The position numbers and the translations under genes were made by a program. Positions 28,257 through 37,954 of a stretch of DNA of 64,000 nucleotides are shown one piece after another. The first letter of the stretch is position 1. Every line of letters begins with the position of its first letter. The stretch covers positions 1,550,001 to 1,614,000 of the forward strand of contig CAWKAJ010000002.1 in the NCBI GenBank assembly GCA_963847595.1. Reading direction: 5' to 3'. The notes beneath the pieces were generated by a model that saw only the letters and a list, made by a program, of their open reading frames with translations, had not been told where the DNA came from and made no database searches. This stretch comes from JACWAE01 sp963847595 (lineage in GTDB: Bacteria > Chloroflexota > Dehalococcoidia > SZUA-161).

Positions 28257-28842
28257 CTTCAAAACTCTAAACCCCGAGCTCGAAATCCCAAACAAATTCA
28301 AACTCCAAATTTATAAATCGGTTGCGTCTTTGGGTTGCGGTGGGGCGACTTGCGAACTGCTGTTTCGGGTATAGCGTGGCCCGGTTTTTATGACGCATTA
28401 ATTATTCAATTTTGGGGTCGCCGGACGCCGGGATTTCGCGGGCCGTGATCAGCTTCAGCCGAACGCAGCGGGGACGGCTTGGGTAAAAAACATCTCTATG
28501 TTGAGGAGTAATTTCCCCCAAACTGAATCCCACGAACGAAATCCCACATATTCAATTTTCCGGGGCTTGCCAAGAGCTTTGTGCAACCAGCAATCAGCTT
28601 AAAGCTATCAGCCCACAATAGTGCGGCTCAGTAGATGCTGTTTGCTGCTCTTGAATTTGGTCGGGAGCTGTGTACATCCAGTCCCGATGTAATGGGGGAA
28701 TTATAGAACATTAGTTCTCATACTGTCAAGGGGAAGATGTCGCGGGGGAGAGATTCACCGCAGAGGGCACGGAGAACGCAGAGAATAGGATGGGATGGGG
28801 AATTGAAGAATGAAAATCAAATAATGTCGTGCGCCATTATCG
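28257..28842. other. Non-coding gap with degenerate repeats
   Basis: No gene is seen. Just after gyrB there is a CTCGAAATCCCAAACAAATT-type word (about 28278-28310) that is also found at 45515-45545. A CACCGCAGAGGGCACGGAGA word lies near 28757-28776. Both are simple dispersed repeats. The remaining sequence shows neither tRNA nor a strong hairpin. Confidence 0.5.
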
Positions 28843-29268
28843 TTACTTGACCAGTTTCTCGCGAATCATTTCTACAAAGTCCTCAGCCTTTTTCAGTAAG
28901 TTTCGGACCTCAGTCTCGGTGATAGTCCCGGCCTCCTCATAAACAGCCCGGTTGCGCTTGGCGCGCATCCGGTCGAAATAGGTCATCAAAGCTGCATATT
29001 CTGTACCCAGAGCCAGATGCATGAAGGAGAAGGTGTTCTTATGGCTTTCACTGCTAGCCGGGCGAAAGCCCTGAGCGAACATGTAAGCTCGTGAAGCCTG
29101 CAACACAGCATTATAGGCTATGGCGAAACTCCAGTCCCAATCCTGCTCTATAAATCTTCGCGCCGACTTCAGGTCACGCTCCGCGCGGTCCAGAGCCTGG
29201 AGTATCTCCTTCCGTGAGACATCTTCCTTGCGTATTCGCCCCGATTTCAGAAGGTCATCATATTTCAT
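28843..29268 (-). CDS. HEPN-domain protein (toxin-like partner of a nucleotidyltransferase)
   Basis: 141 residues, mostly helical. It has RAERDLKSARRFIEQDWDWS and FAIAYNAVLQASRAYMFAQG, the two-helix core of the HEPN fold. A late RMRAKRNRAVYEE motif follows at the position of the HEPN RNase motif (the usual R-x4-6-H is here R..RN..Y). HEPN proteins of this type pair with MNT nucleotidyltransferases as toxin-antitoxin modules, the HEPN member being an RNase inhibited by AMP transfer to a tyrosine. The gene overlaps the upstream MNT gene by 11 nt. The motif Tyr is consistent with such modification. The toxin role is inferred, not shown. Confidence 0.8.
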   Translation of the reverse strand: MKYDDLLKSGRIRKEDVSRKEILQALDRAERDLKSARRFIEQDWDWSFAIAYNAVLQASRAYMFAQGFRPASSESHKNTFSFMHLALGTEYAALMTYFDRMRAKRNRAVYEEAGTITETEVRNLLKKAEDFVEMIREKLVK

Positions 29269-29830
29269 TTGTAGAACCTACAATCGCAATCTTAGGCCCT
29301 GCCAGCACTCGCGCCAGGAAGCCCTTTTTCTCGCGGTGCCTTCTCATGAACTCGCTCCGGCTCAGGAGGGTGTAATTAACGCTGCGCCTGAGTTCTTCCT
29401 GTGCCTGCATCAGAGCCACGTGCAGTGCCGTTTCATCGATGTCGCCTACGACCAGCAGGTCAACATCGCTGACTGAGGTAGCTGTGCCTTTTGCCAAGCT
29501 GCCGTAGACGAAAGCCAGACTGATTTGGTCTGACATCGGTGCAACAGCCTTACGCAGCACATCGGACACGCCTGCCGTCTTGATGGCTAAACCGCAGAGT
29601 TCGCTGTAAATAGCGCTCTGCCTGTTAGCCTGGTAATACTTCTGTCTGCCCTCTTGAGTGGAGACCAGAATACCCATCTTCTCCAGTCGGGCAAGCTCCC
29701 TGCTGATGTTTGTGGAGTCCTCCCCGAGCAAATATGTAAGCTGGCGCACGAAATACCGTTCATCGGGGTGTGAGAACAGCCATCCTATCACCTTCGCCCG
29801 AAGTCTCGACCCCCACAGGTTCGTCAACAT
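29258..29830 (-). CDS. MNT-type nucleotidyltransferase with N-terminal winged helix
   Basis: 190 residues. Residues 1-75 form a winged helix-turn-helix (FSHPDERYFVRQLTYLL, then TNISRELARLEKMGILVS). The rest is a minimal nucleotidyltransferase with VYGSLAKGTATSVSDVDLLV (GSx10DxD, near residues 110-130). Together with the overlapping HEPN gene it makes a HEPN/MNT pair. The DNA-binding domain suggests autoregulation of the pair. Antitoxin activity by AMP transfer is known for relatives; here it is inferred. The pair is upstream in sequence of, and on the same strand as, a DNA methylase/helicase unit, as is common in defence islands. Confidence 0.85.
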   Translation of the reverse strand: MLTNLWGSRLRAKVIGWLFSHPDERYFVRQLTYLLGEDSTNISRELARLEKMGILVSTQEGRQKYYQANRQSAIYSELCGLAIKTAGVSDVLRKAVAPMSDQISLAFVYGSLAKGTATSVSDVDLLVVGDIDETALHVALMQAQEELRRSVNYTLLSRSEFMRRHREKKGFLARVLAGPKIAIVGSTNEI

Positions 29831-30050
29831 TTGAGTTTCTCTTTGCAGTATTTTTTACTGCTATTGGAGTAAATTTTACTGCATAAAGCGCCGTTGTCAA
29901 GCCCTGATTCAGTTTTGATAGCAACTGCTCTTATTTTCATTATTCGGGAAGCAGGGATCCAGGCCTTACCGGGTAGACTGGAGTCCGCCTCGGGCGGACG
30001 ACGAAGCAATCTCATTAAGAAGTTACAATGGATAAGTTTGATGCAGAAGA

Positions 30051-33000
30051 CTAACTTGTGGAAAAGGCTCCGGGCCAGCCGCCGTGCTTCTCGATGACTT
30101 TGTCTATCTCAGCCATGAGGCGGATGGTTTCATTCAGAGCAACAACGATTTTGTGATAATGATTGATGTCATCGGCGGATAACCTGCGCCCCTTGCGGTC
30201 CTTGAGCCATTTCTCACAGACCTGGTAGCCGCCAATGTGGAAGTTCCACACTGCATCAGGCACACCGCGGAAGCCCTCCGTCTTGGCTTTGTCTATCCAC
30301 ATGGTTTCATCAGAATAGGAGACCTTCTCGACCTCCCCACTTGGGGTCTTGCTGAGCCATTTTGTGATGTGTTTGTTGAGCTTCGGCGATTCCATGACGT
30401 GTAGGGCTACAAGTTCGCCACCGAGCACAGCTAGTCCGTGGAACAAGTCCAAGTTCGCGGTTAGAGGCAGGCGGGGGAGATCTGTCTTTAGGAAATCTGC
30501 ATACCGCCGACGGTAATTGGGCGCATGGAGTATTGCATATATCCAATTCAATATGTCTATACCGGTAATTGACTTTTTGCTCCCTTCCGACTCCAACAAC
30601 TCTAAATCAACACCAAGGCACTTGGCTAATTGAGTAACAGTTTCAAGTCTGAAATTCGTAAACCACTGGTGGTCTTCCTTAGAATTGCTTAATAACTGTT
30701 CGCGTCTCCCGGTGAGCCGCAACGGAAAAAGGTAGGAACCTCGCGTTCGGTCGGCGACCTTTGATTCTACAATCCACTTGGTCACAAAAACTGATGTGAA
30801 CTCATGCTCATCGAAAACCTTTGAGACGAGCAAGCCTATGTTAGATGGAATCATGTGCTGCATGAGATCATGGCGATCGTAGTCTATCATGTAGGAGGCG
30901 TAGAAAATATGCCTAAGATCAAAAGGACGATAAAGGGTCTCTTGGAATAAGCTGTTTAGATTCTTTTCCTGCTTCAACCTCTGGTGTGCTGAAACTACAG
31001 ACCAGTCCCGATTACTAAGAATTCCGAATGTCCGCGATAGCTGATCTTCATTGCCACTGCTTTCCCTTAAGGCTTCAATACGTTTAGCCAAACTCTGTCG
31101 GTCAAAGTCAATGATGAACTCATCACGATGCGTCTGATAACCGACATTCCCCACCTCAAAGAAATGATTCAAAGGCAGGAAGCATTGATACTCAGCATTA
31201 ATGTTTTCTGACAGGCACTTAAAAAGGTAAAGTTCAGGCTTAGGGGTCACTGTACTCCAAGAGGTAGTAAATGCTGAGTTCTTTGTGAGCCATGCACACT
31301 TTGTATCACGAGGTCCTGTCAACTCGTATGTAAAAATCCCATGACCAGATCTATCCGAAAGTGACAAACGCGAATACAAGCTAATCCCAACGCCTTGCTG
31401 GATGTCGAAGACGTTCTGGTCTTCGCTCATAGACGGATCGCGATTTGCGTCTCCTCGCAGATCAAGGAAGCGCATACTGTCGAAATCTCCGCATATCGAA
31501 CGGCGCATTGCCCGGAAAAGCCTAGCTGTCGCGTAGGAATGGTTTGTGATCATGCCGAGCAAGCCAACATCTGAATGGCATAGAAGCGATTGTGAGTAGC
31601 GTAGGAATTTGACATAGTCGTCGTTCAACGGTTTCAGGTTGCGTTCGTCATCCAGACCGTTCTTGTAAATATCCAAATAGGGATCGATGGGGGAATTCTT
31701 ATTAGCGGAATTCACTGCATACGGGGGATTGCCAATGACAACGGTGAAGCGTTTACAGCGTTTCACGTCGTTCACGGCACGCGCTTCGTGTGCAAGCGCT
31801 GGTGACAATCCTTCAAGTCCGGGCTGAATGTCGCTCGGCGGTTCGAGAGAGTTGGTAAGATAGATACGGGCGCGTTCTTCGCTGCCAAATCGGTAGCCGG
31901 TTTCGTACAGCTTGAGGCCGATTTTCATATGCGCTATAGCGTAAGGGGCCATCATCAGTTCGAAACCATGTAATCGAGGCAAGAGGTGTTTCGAAACGTA
32001 ATCGTTCCAAGCAGCAAGGCGCTGTTTCTCATTAAGGCTCTCCTTCTGCCATTTAGCTGTCATCGTTCTGTGTATAACGTCGATGACCTCAACGAGGAAC
32101 GTGCCAGTGCCAACGGCAGGGTCAATAATTTGTACAAAGGATTCGTCCGGCGAGACGCCCTCAGGGACTTTGATGTATAGGTTTCTCTCTGCCATTTCAC
32201 TCCAAGTGGCGGTAGCTGCCAGACCGTCTTCAAGACTGAATTCCTTCTGCAATAGCTCATGCACACTGCGGACGATGTACGACACAACCGGCCTGGGTGT
32301 ATAGAAGATCCCCCGCTTGATTTTTTTCTCGGGGTCATATGCCTTTAAGAAGTCCTCATAGAAGAAAATGACCGGGTCTTCCTCGGGCTTCCTATCGCCG
32401 AAGTCGCGCAGCACTGCCTCCATATTTGCATTGCGGAGGGTCTGCACCACATCGTTGATGCCAACCTCGTCGAAATCGATCTTGCCCTTGCGGCCACCCA
32501 CGGTGAGAAACGTACTTAACATGTCGCGCAGAAAAGGGTTAGTCACCGGCACCATATCAGCGACGTTTTGAGCCACAATACCAGCCGGGCGGGAGACGCG
32601 AGCCGTGAGTAGACCGTAGGTGATGGTCTGGGCATACATATCCGCGAAATCGTCGTCCGACAGGTCATGAATCAAAGTCTCTTTGAAGGCTATTTGCAGC
32701 TTGCGCAGAGCACCATGCTCGGACTCCAACCGCAAAACCGTGTTGACCCGCTTGCGGATTTCGGCGGCCAATTGCGCCAATCGTTGGGACAGGTCTTTCG
32801 AGGTCGTTATTACCTCTCGGTGGCGCAGCGTAAAAACCGAGGACCATCGCGTCCGCCATTGGTCAACTGCTTCACCGTCCTCTGGCCAACGAAGCTTTTC
32901 CTTGAGCTCTTTATGAACGTGGTCGATATGCAGGGCAGTATCAGCGTCGTCCCAACCTAAGACCCTAAGGGTGGGCAGGTCGCCCGTACCTTCCTCCTGG

Positions 33001-33410
33001 GCGAAGTGAGCAAAGGTGATCTGCCGCTGGTCACCCTCGCCGTAGTTCGAGATGAAGAGCAGGTCATGGAGGCCCCACAGTTTCTGTTCGGCTTTGCGCG
33101 CTGAGGCGCGCTTCTTCATAACAAGCTGGCTCAGGATGCGGCGAAGAGCCACTACTGGGAGACGTTTCGGCTCGAATTTGACAAAAAAGATGCCCCAGGG
33201 CTGGTAGGTGACCAGCGGGCGGAGTTGTTTGATTTCCTCGACTTTGGCCGCTGTTTGGGCATCTAGTCCCAGCTCTTCAGGTTCATAATCAAAGGTTAGT
33301 TCGTCGAAATCATCCGCTTCAATGGGCCAGTCAAGCTCATCCCGCAAATATTTGACTAAAGAAGGGAATGTCTTGATTTCGCTGAGGCGTTCACGGTCAC
33401 TTGAGGGCAT
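30051..33410 (-). CDS. Large N6-adenine DNA methyltransferase (Eco57I/type ISP-like)
   Basis: 1119 residues. SAM-binding motif I is DPAVGTGTFLVEV at about 430-442 and catalytic motif IV is VVIGNPPYAV at about 557-566, the N6-adenine type. Between them lies a helical stretch with RGIFYTPRPVVSYIVRSVHE (about 366-385), typical of Eco57I/type I-like methylases. The N-terminal 200 residues (LVTYQPWGIFFVKFEPKRLP) and the 450-residue C-terminus (target recognition region) are not assignable by eye. No certain nuclease motif is seen here; the nuclease is more likely in the next gene. The gene starts 15 nt after the stop of the helicase gene, so both are one operon with the helicase first. Confidence 0.88.
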   Translation of the reverse strand: MPSSDRERLSEIKTFPSLVKYLRDELDWPIEADDFDELTFDYEPEELGLDAQTAAKVEEIKQLRPLVTYQPWGIFFVKFEPKRLPVVALRRILSQLVMKKRASARKAEQKLWGLHDLLFISNYGEGDQRQITFAHFAQEEGTGDLPTLRVLGWDDADTALHIDHVHKELKEKLRWPEDGEAVDQWRTRWSSVFTLRHREVITTSKDLSQRLAQLAAEIRKRVNTVLRLESEHGALRKLQIAFKETLIHDLSDDDFADMYAQTITYGLLTARVSRPAGIVAQNVADMVPVTNPFLRDMLSTFLTVGGRKGKIDFDEVGINDVVQTLRNANMEAVLRDFGDRKPEEDPVIFFYEDFLKAYDPEKKIKRGIFYTPRPVVSYIVRSVHELLQKEFSLEDGLAATATWSEMAERNLYIKVPEGVSPDESFVQIIDPAVGTGTFLVEVIDVIHRTMTAKWQKESLNEKQRLAAWNDYVSKHLLPRLHGFELMMAPYAIAHMKIGLKLYETGYRFGSEERARIYLTNSLEPPSDIQPGLEGLSPALAHEARAVNDVKRCKRFTVVIGNPPYAVNSANKNSPIDPYLDIYKNGLDDERNLKPLNDDYVKFLRYSQSLLCHSDVGLLGMITNHSYATARLFRAMRRSICGDFDSMRFLDLRGDANRDPSMSEDQNVFDIQQGVGISLYSRLSLSDRSGHGIFTYELTGPRDTKCAWLTKNSAFTTSWSTVTPKPELYLFKCLSENINAEYQCFLPLNHFFEVGNVGYQTHRDEFIIDFDRQSLAKRIEALRESSGNEDQLSRTFGILSNRDWSVVSAHQRLKQEKNLNSLFQETLYRPFDLRHIFYASYMIDYDRHDLMQHMIPSNIGLLVSKVFDEHEFTSVFVTKWIVESKVADRTRGSYLFPLRLTGRREQLLSNSKEDHQWFTNFRLETVTQLAKCLGVDLELLESEGSKKSITGIDILNWIYAILHAPNYRRRYADFLKTDLPRLPLTANLDLFHGLAVLGGELVALHVMESPKLNKHITKWLSKTPSGEVEKVSYSDETMWIDKAKTEGFRGVPDAVWNFHIGGYQVCEKWLKDRKGRRLSADDINHYHKIVVALNETIRLMAEIDKVIEKHGGWPGAFSTS

Positions 33411-33425
33411 TCTACTATTTCCTAG

Positions 33426-36400
33426 TCAGCTCAATTCCATCCATGACTTAAGTCTCGCCTTGACACCGATTGGGGCCTGGACTTTTTTGAGATATGAGTT
33501 CTTGATATGCTTCTCTATATTCTCGCGGATTTCTTTCAGTGTTATCTCCGGCAGGGAGTGGTGGCGCGGAGTATCCGGCTGACTCCTTATCAGGTTAACA
33601 ATATCTGCTGGTTCTTCGATTATTTTACCGTCGGAGAGATTATAGAGATACCAGCCAGTAAAACCGGTCTCCTCTGTCCACTGCGAGCTATCAATCGCAC
33701 TACCACCCTCTTGCTGAACAGGTGGTGCTGGCAGGCTAAAGCAGAAGAATACTGCTTTTGCCTCAGGAGACGGATGTTGTTTGCCGCTGAAGACCCTACC
33801 AGGCAAACTATTCAGACGCTGTTCCAAGTCGGGATATTGCTGTAACAGTTTCTGATATTCCAGATGCATTTCCTCTGTGGTGCTGGTGGTACCCTCGTAT
33901 TCATGGTTAAAGTCTTTCAAGGCATCATAGTCGTCCTCCGGCTTGAGCAATTTCTTGCCCTCGATGCCGAAGACCTTCGATATTTTCAGAGTCTTGCCGG
34001 ACACTTTACTATATAGATGCAATAGATTATCCAATTCATCAGGGGGCAGAAAGTTCCAGTAAACGACTTTGCCACGTATGTCTTTCTGCTCGGGATGGTC
34101 GGCGACTATTCTGTTTTCTATCTTCTGGTCTAACCTCCGGTCTACACGACCGATGCGCTGCATGAGCCTTACAGGGTTCCAGTGCAGGTCGTAGTTAATA
34201 AGACGGGTAGCATCCTGGAGGTTTAGACCCTCTGAGAGGACATCAGTAGATATCAAGACACGGCTTTCGTTAATGCCCTGAGCCTTCAAATCTGCGCTGG
34301 ACAGGTCATTATAGTAGGGAGAAAAGCGAGAGATGACATTGCCGCGGTTACCCTTGGTGGCACTGTCGACTTCATCAAGGCCGGTAATACCTGCATTTGC
34401 CAGTTCTTGCTTCAAGTAACGAGCAGTCGTCATGAATTCGGTGAAAATAATTACTTTATGCTTGGAGAGAACCGCGTCAGTTTTTAATAGCTTGACTAAG
34501 GCTTTCAGTTTATCATCATTGGTCGGCTTGAACTTTTTCAATTCCTCCAGGAACATGGCAATCTCATCCATATCCAGATAAGTCTCAGTTACTATTTGCT
34601 CGACGTCGAACTCATCCGGGGAAAGCTCCTCAATATTTTCCAGCATTTCAGATGTAATGATGTCCTCATTCTCCTCATCCAGTTCCTCATCGAATAGTCC
34701 AAGCTGCTTTGCCTGAACATAATCAATCAAATCGGCATGTTGTGCCTTCCAGCGTTCTAACCGTCTCCTGGCTGCATCAGTCTTGCTGTGTTTAGTAATG
34801 AAGGTAAGCATCTTTAATAGAAGGTCCTGGCAAGACATTTCAAAAGCACAAGCAGAACTCTCAAAGCGCTTGAGGAAAAGTATGCGAATAAGGCGGACGA
34901 GCTGTTTCTGCCGGTTTATTACGAAAGCCACTTCTTCTTTGCTACTATCTAGAGGTTTGGTAGGATAGGCTAAGGGGTAGTACATAGCTAGAGAGAACAG
35001 AGGTTTCTCCTTAGCAAATGCCTTTTCAACCATGTTTAAGATATTACCGTACACTTTCCTGAGGTTATACTCCGCTAGCTTTGGTGGTTCCCTGGTGGGG
35101 AAAAGGACTTTTTTACCACCGTATTGTTCCTGGCTCTTTTTGACGTATGCCCGGCTTCGCTGGACCACCAGAGCACGGAAAAGATTATCATTGAGTAATA
35201 CCCGTTGAGCTTCCGACTGGTCAGTGTCGGTCAGTTCGTTATCTTTAACTGTCCGCTTTTCCTCCAGGATTTTTTCGAGGTCTTTCTCCAGCTTTTTGAA
35301 ATGACCCGGAAGCGAATGAATTCCCAACGGAGCAGTCTTGAAATAATCCGGATGACGCTGGGAGAAGAGTTCAATCATGTGCTGCAGGTCGCGCAGGCTG
35401 TTATTGATAGGAGTAGCAGTAAGTGAGATAACCTTTTTACCTTTACAAATATCAAACAGCTTCCAGTAGTGGGTTTTTTCTTTTACACCCGGGTTGCGGA
35501 AATGGTGACCCTCATCAATCACGATAACGTCCGCCATTTCTTTCAGACGCTCGAACTTTTCCGGATACACACTGCCCCGGAGCAAGTCGGTATGGTTGTA
35601 AACAGCCAGATTGCTGTAATCACCCTTTAAATTCGGTAGATAGCGACTTAGATGCTTATCCCAGACGGGCTCACGCGCTGCTTTGGGTACCAAGAGCAGC
35701 ACACGCTTTCGTTCATAAATGAGACGCTCGATCACCATCAGCCCAATAAGCGTCTTGCCCAGGCCAACGCCATCGCAGAGAAAGGCACCGTTATACTGAT
35801 TAGCGATTTTAATTAAGGCCTGATAGCCTTCCTTCTGATACTGGTCGAGCACTGGATAAACATAAGATTTGGTCTTCTCCCATTCACCGGCAGTGAGTTC
35901 ATGCCCTCGGAAGAATTCCTGAAGTGATTTTGCATAGACCTCAAAAGGCGAGTATTCATGAGTATGCCGCTCGATAACTTTGAGGATTTCGTCACTAATC
36001 TCCTCAGCTTCGTTCCAATGGCGCTCATACCATTCCTGGAGTATCTCGACTTCACGTCGAATTTGGATGTTGAGTTCCACATTTGTCGTCAGACCGGGAA
36101 GCGTTAGGTTGCTGGAGCCCACCAGCGCTGACGAGCCGACTACCGCTTGTTTAGCGTGTGTTATATAAGCCTTGGCATGGAACTTGTCTTTGGTATAAAT
36201 ACGACATTCAATCTTTTTGTTCCGTATCGCCTCAACAATCGCCGGAACCCCGGAAAGAAAATCGTTGGTCTCCTTCTCCCTTTCGATGCTGTCGTCGAGC
36301 TTCTTTATGGCCTCAACACCTGCCACCAATGCTTTCTTAGTGCGTGGTGATACTTCATTGCCCATCAAAATCCGCAGTTTTTCGAGTTTTTGCCATTGGC

Positions 36401-36677
36401 CATCGAGTGCAAGCAGTGCCCCAATTTCAAAATAGCCAGTCGCAATATCGAAAGTATGCGCAATATCAGACCACTCCTGAAGATAGCGCTTCACTTTCCA
36501 GTCTGAGTCACTGTTATCGACAATGAATAGATCGCCGCCTTGCCGCTTGGCGGCTATTACGTCTTTGCCCTCCTTCGGCGGCCCTGAGGCATCGCGATAT
36601 TCGCCCAAACGCGTCCCGAAGAGGTCATCTCCCAGGCCGAGCTTCTTATCTTTGTCTTTCCCTTTGTCCATTGGCAT
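33426..36677 (-). CDS. SNF2-family helicase with N-terminal phospholipase D-like nuclease domain
   Basis: 1083 residues. A PLD-type domain occupies about residues 65-200, with DKFHAKAYI (HxK at 167-169) and GSSALVGSSNLT (about 181-192). The SNF2/superfamily 2 motor follows: Walker A CDGVGLGKTLIGL (about 301-313), DEAD-like VIVIDEGHHFRN, motif III SLTATPINN, and the C-terminal helicase part with STDVLSEGLNLQDATRLINY and RIGRVDRRLDQ. PLD domains fused to such motors act as nucleases in restriction systems. With the adjoining adenine methylase it probably forms a restriction-modification or DISARM/BREX-like phage-defence pair, without the other named genes of those systems. ATG at 36677; a second ATG at 36671 fits the GAGG ribosome site better. 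Confidence 0.88.
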   Translation of the reverse strand: MPMDKGKDKDKKLGLGDDLFGTRLGEYRDASGPPKEGKDVIAAKRQGGDLFIVDNSDSDWKVKRYLQEWSDIAHTFDIATGYFEIGALLALDGQWQKLEKLRILMGNEVSPRTKKALVAGVEAIKKLDDSIEREKETNDFLSGVPAIVEAIRNKKIECRIYTKDKFHAKAYITHAKQAVVGSSALVGSSNLTLPGLTTNVELNIQIRREVEILQEWYERHWNEAEEISDEILKVIERHTHEYSPFEVYAKSLQEFFRGHELTAGEWEKTKSYVYPVLDQYQKEGYQALIKIANQYNGAFLCDGVGLGKTLIGLMVIERLIYERKRVLLLVPKAAREPVWDKHLSRYLPNLKGDYSNLAVYNHTDLLRGSVYPEKFERLKEMADVIVIDEGHHFRNPGVKEKTHYWKLFDICKGKKVISLTATPINNSLRDLQHMIELFSQRHPDYFKTAPLGIHSLPGHFKKLEKDLEKILEEKRTVKDNELTDTDQSEAQRVLLNDNLFRALVVQRSRAYVKKSQEQYGGKKVLFPTREPPKLAEYNLRKVYGNILNMVEKAFAKEKPLFSLAMYYPLAYPTKPLDSSKEEVAFVINRQKQLVRLIRILFLKRFESSACAFEMSCQDLLLKMLTFITKHSKTDAARRRLERWKAQHADLIDYVQAKQLGLFDEELDEENEDIITSEMLENIEELSPDEFDVEQIVTETYLDMDEIAMFLEELKKFKPTNDDKLKALVKLLKTDAVLSKHKVIIFTEFMTTARYLKQELANAGITGLDEVDSATKGNRGNVISRFSPYYNDLSSADLKAQGINESRVLISTDVLSEGLNLQDATRLINYDLHWNPVRLMQRIGRVDRRLDQKIENRIVADHPEQKDIRGKVVYWNFLPPDELDNLLHLYSKVSGKTLKISKVFGIEGKKLLKPEDDYDALKDFNHEYEGTTSTTEEMHLEYQKLLQQYPDLEQRLNSLPGRVFSGKQHPSPEAKAVFFCFSLPAPPVQQEGGSAIDSSQWTEETGFTGWYLYNLSDGKIIEEPADIVNLIRSQPDTPRHHSLPEITLKEIRENIEKHIKNSYLKKVQAPIGVKARLKSWMELS

Positions 36678-36763
36678 AGCCTCAAATGGTATGCTTCTTT
36701 GCCTCGCTTTGGCGCTATTCTAATACGAGTACGACCTGAAAGCAAGTAGTTTTTTGGAGAATT

Positions 36764-36785
36764 GGGGCGACCAGCCGGTCGCCCC
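36764..36785. repeat. GGGGCGACC/GGTCGCCCC palindrome of the GTAGGGGC family
   Basis: 9-bp arms (36764-36772 and 36777-36785) around AGCC, ending CCCCTAC on the right. Nearby are a TGGAGC/GCTCCA hairpin and an AATCCCCCTT..AAAGGGGGAA word (36841-36869). The 36678-37043 gap holds no gene beyond these repeats. Confidence 0.75.
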
Positions 36786-37043
36786 TACACAGGTTGGAGC
36801 GGATGCTCCAGTCTACCACGGGGATATGCCCACTGTGTAAATCCCCCTTACCCCCTTTACGAAAGGGGGAATGAATGAGGGTTCTCCCAATGCAGAAAAG
36901 AGCCTATGTTCTATTATGGCCCCATAATATCGGGACGGGGAGGGGACAATCAAAAGTGGGTAGCTTCGCTTGCCATACTTGATAAGCGAGTGTACAATAT
37001 AACATAATAAGCAGGTTGCGGTCCCCGAGGTGAAGGAGGCAGG

Positions 37044-37925
37044 ATGGAGAAAGGTACATGGACGGTTAAAACGGGACTCGCCCAGATGTTGAAGGGTGGG
37101 GTGATCATGGATGTAACCACCGCGGAGCATGCCAAGATTGCCGAGGCGGCCGGGGCTTGTGCGGTAATGGCGCTGGAGCGGGTTCCTGCTGATATTCGCG
37201 CTGCCGGCGGCGTGGCCAGGATGGCGGACCCCGTGGTGATAGAGGCTATTATGAAAGCGGTGACCATCCCGGTGATGGCTAAGTGCCGCATCGGACACTT
37301 TGTGGAGGCTCAGGTCCTGGAGGCTCTGGGCATCGATTTCATAGACGAGTCAGAAGTTCTTACACCTGCCGACGAAAGTCATCACATCTATAAGCATACT
37401 TTCAAGGTTCCCTTCGTCTGCGGCTGCCGCGACCTGGGGGAGGCGCTGCGCCGTATCGGTGAGGGAGCGGCGATGATTCGGACTAAGGGCGAGGCGGGGA
37501 CCGGGAACATTGTCGAGGCTGTGAGGCATATGAGGGCGGTTATGGATGGCCTCAGGAAGCTGCACAATATGTCGGTGGACGAGCTGATGGCAGAGGCTAA
37601 GGTGCTGGGCGCCCCGTTCGAGCTGGTGCAGGAGGTGCACAAAACAGGTAAGTTGCCTGTGGTGAATTTCGCCGCAGGCGGCGTGGCTACTCCTGCCGAT
37701 GCTGCGCTGATGATGCAGCTCGGCGCTGACGGTGTCTTCGTGGGCTCCGGGATTTTCAAGTCCTCGAACCCTGAGGCGATGTCGAAGGCTATCGTTAAGG
37801 CTACTACCCACTACAAAGACCCCGCTATAATCGCAGAGGTCTCCAAGGGCATAGGCGCAGCCATGGCCGGGCTGGATATAAAGACAATACCGGAGGGGGA
37901 ATTGCTGGCGCCCCGCGGTTGGTAG
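37044..37925 (+). CDS. pdxS: Pyridoxal 5'-phosphate synthase subunit PdxS
   Basis: Synthase subunit of the DXP-independent vitamin B6 route; joins ribose 5-phosphate, glyceraldehyde 3-phosphate and ammonia. 293 residues. The two reactive lysines are in PVMAKCRIGHFVEAQ (near residue 80) and MIRTKGEAGTGNIVEAVRHM (near 148). GVATPADAALMMQLGADGVF follows near residue 214 and carries the (beta/alpha)8 phosphate-binding loop. ATG 37044 has AAGGAGG at 5 nt. The glutaminase partner pdxT follows after 29 nt. Confidence 0.98.
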   Translation: MEKGTWTVKTGLAQMLKGGVIMDVTTAEHAKIAEAAGACAVMALERVPADIRAAGGVARMADPVVIEAIMKAVTIPVMAKCRIGHFVEAQVLEALGIDFIDESEVLTPADESHHIYKHTFKVPFVCGCRDLGEALRRIGEGAAMIRTKGEAGTGNIVEAVRHMRAVMDGLRKLHNMSVDELMAEAKVLGAPFELVQEVHKTGKLPVVNFAAGGVATPADAALMMQLGADGVFVGSGIFKSSNPEAMSKAIVKATTHYKDPAIIAEVSKGIGAAMAGLDIKTIPEGELLAPRGW

Positions 37926-37954
37926 CTCCCCGGGCACCGATGGGGTGAAAACGG

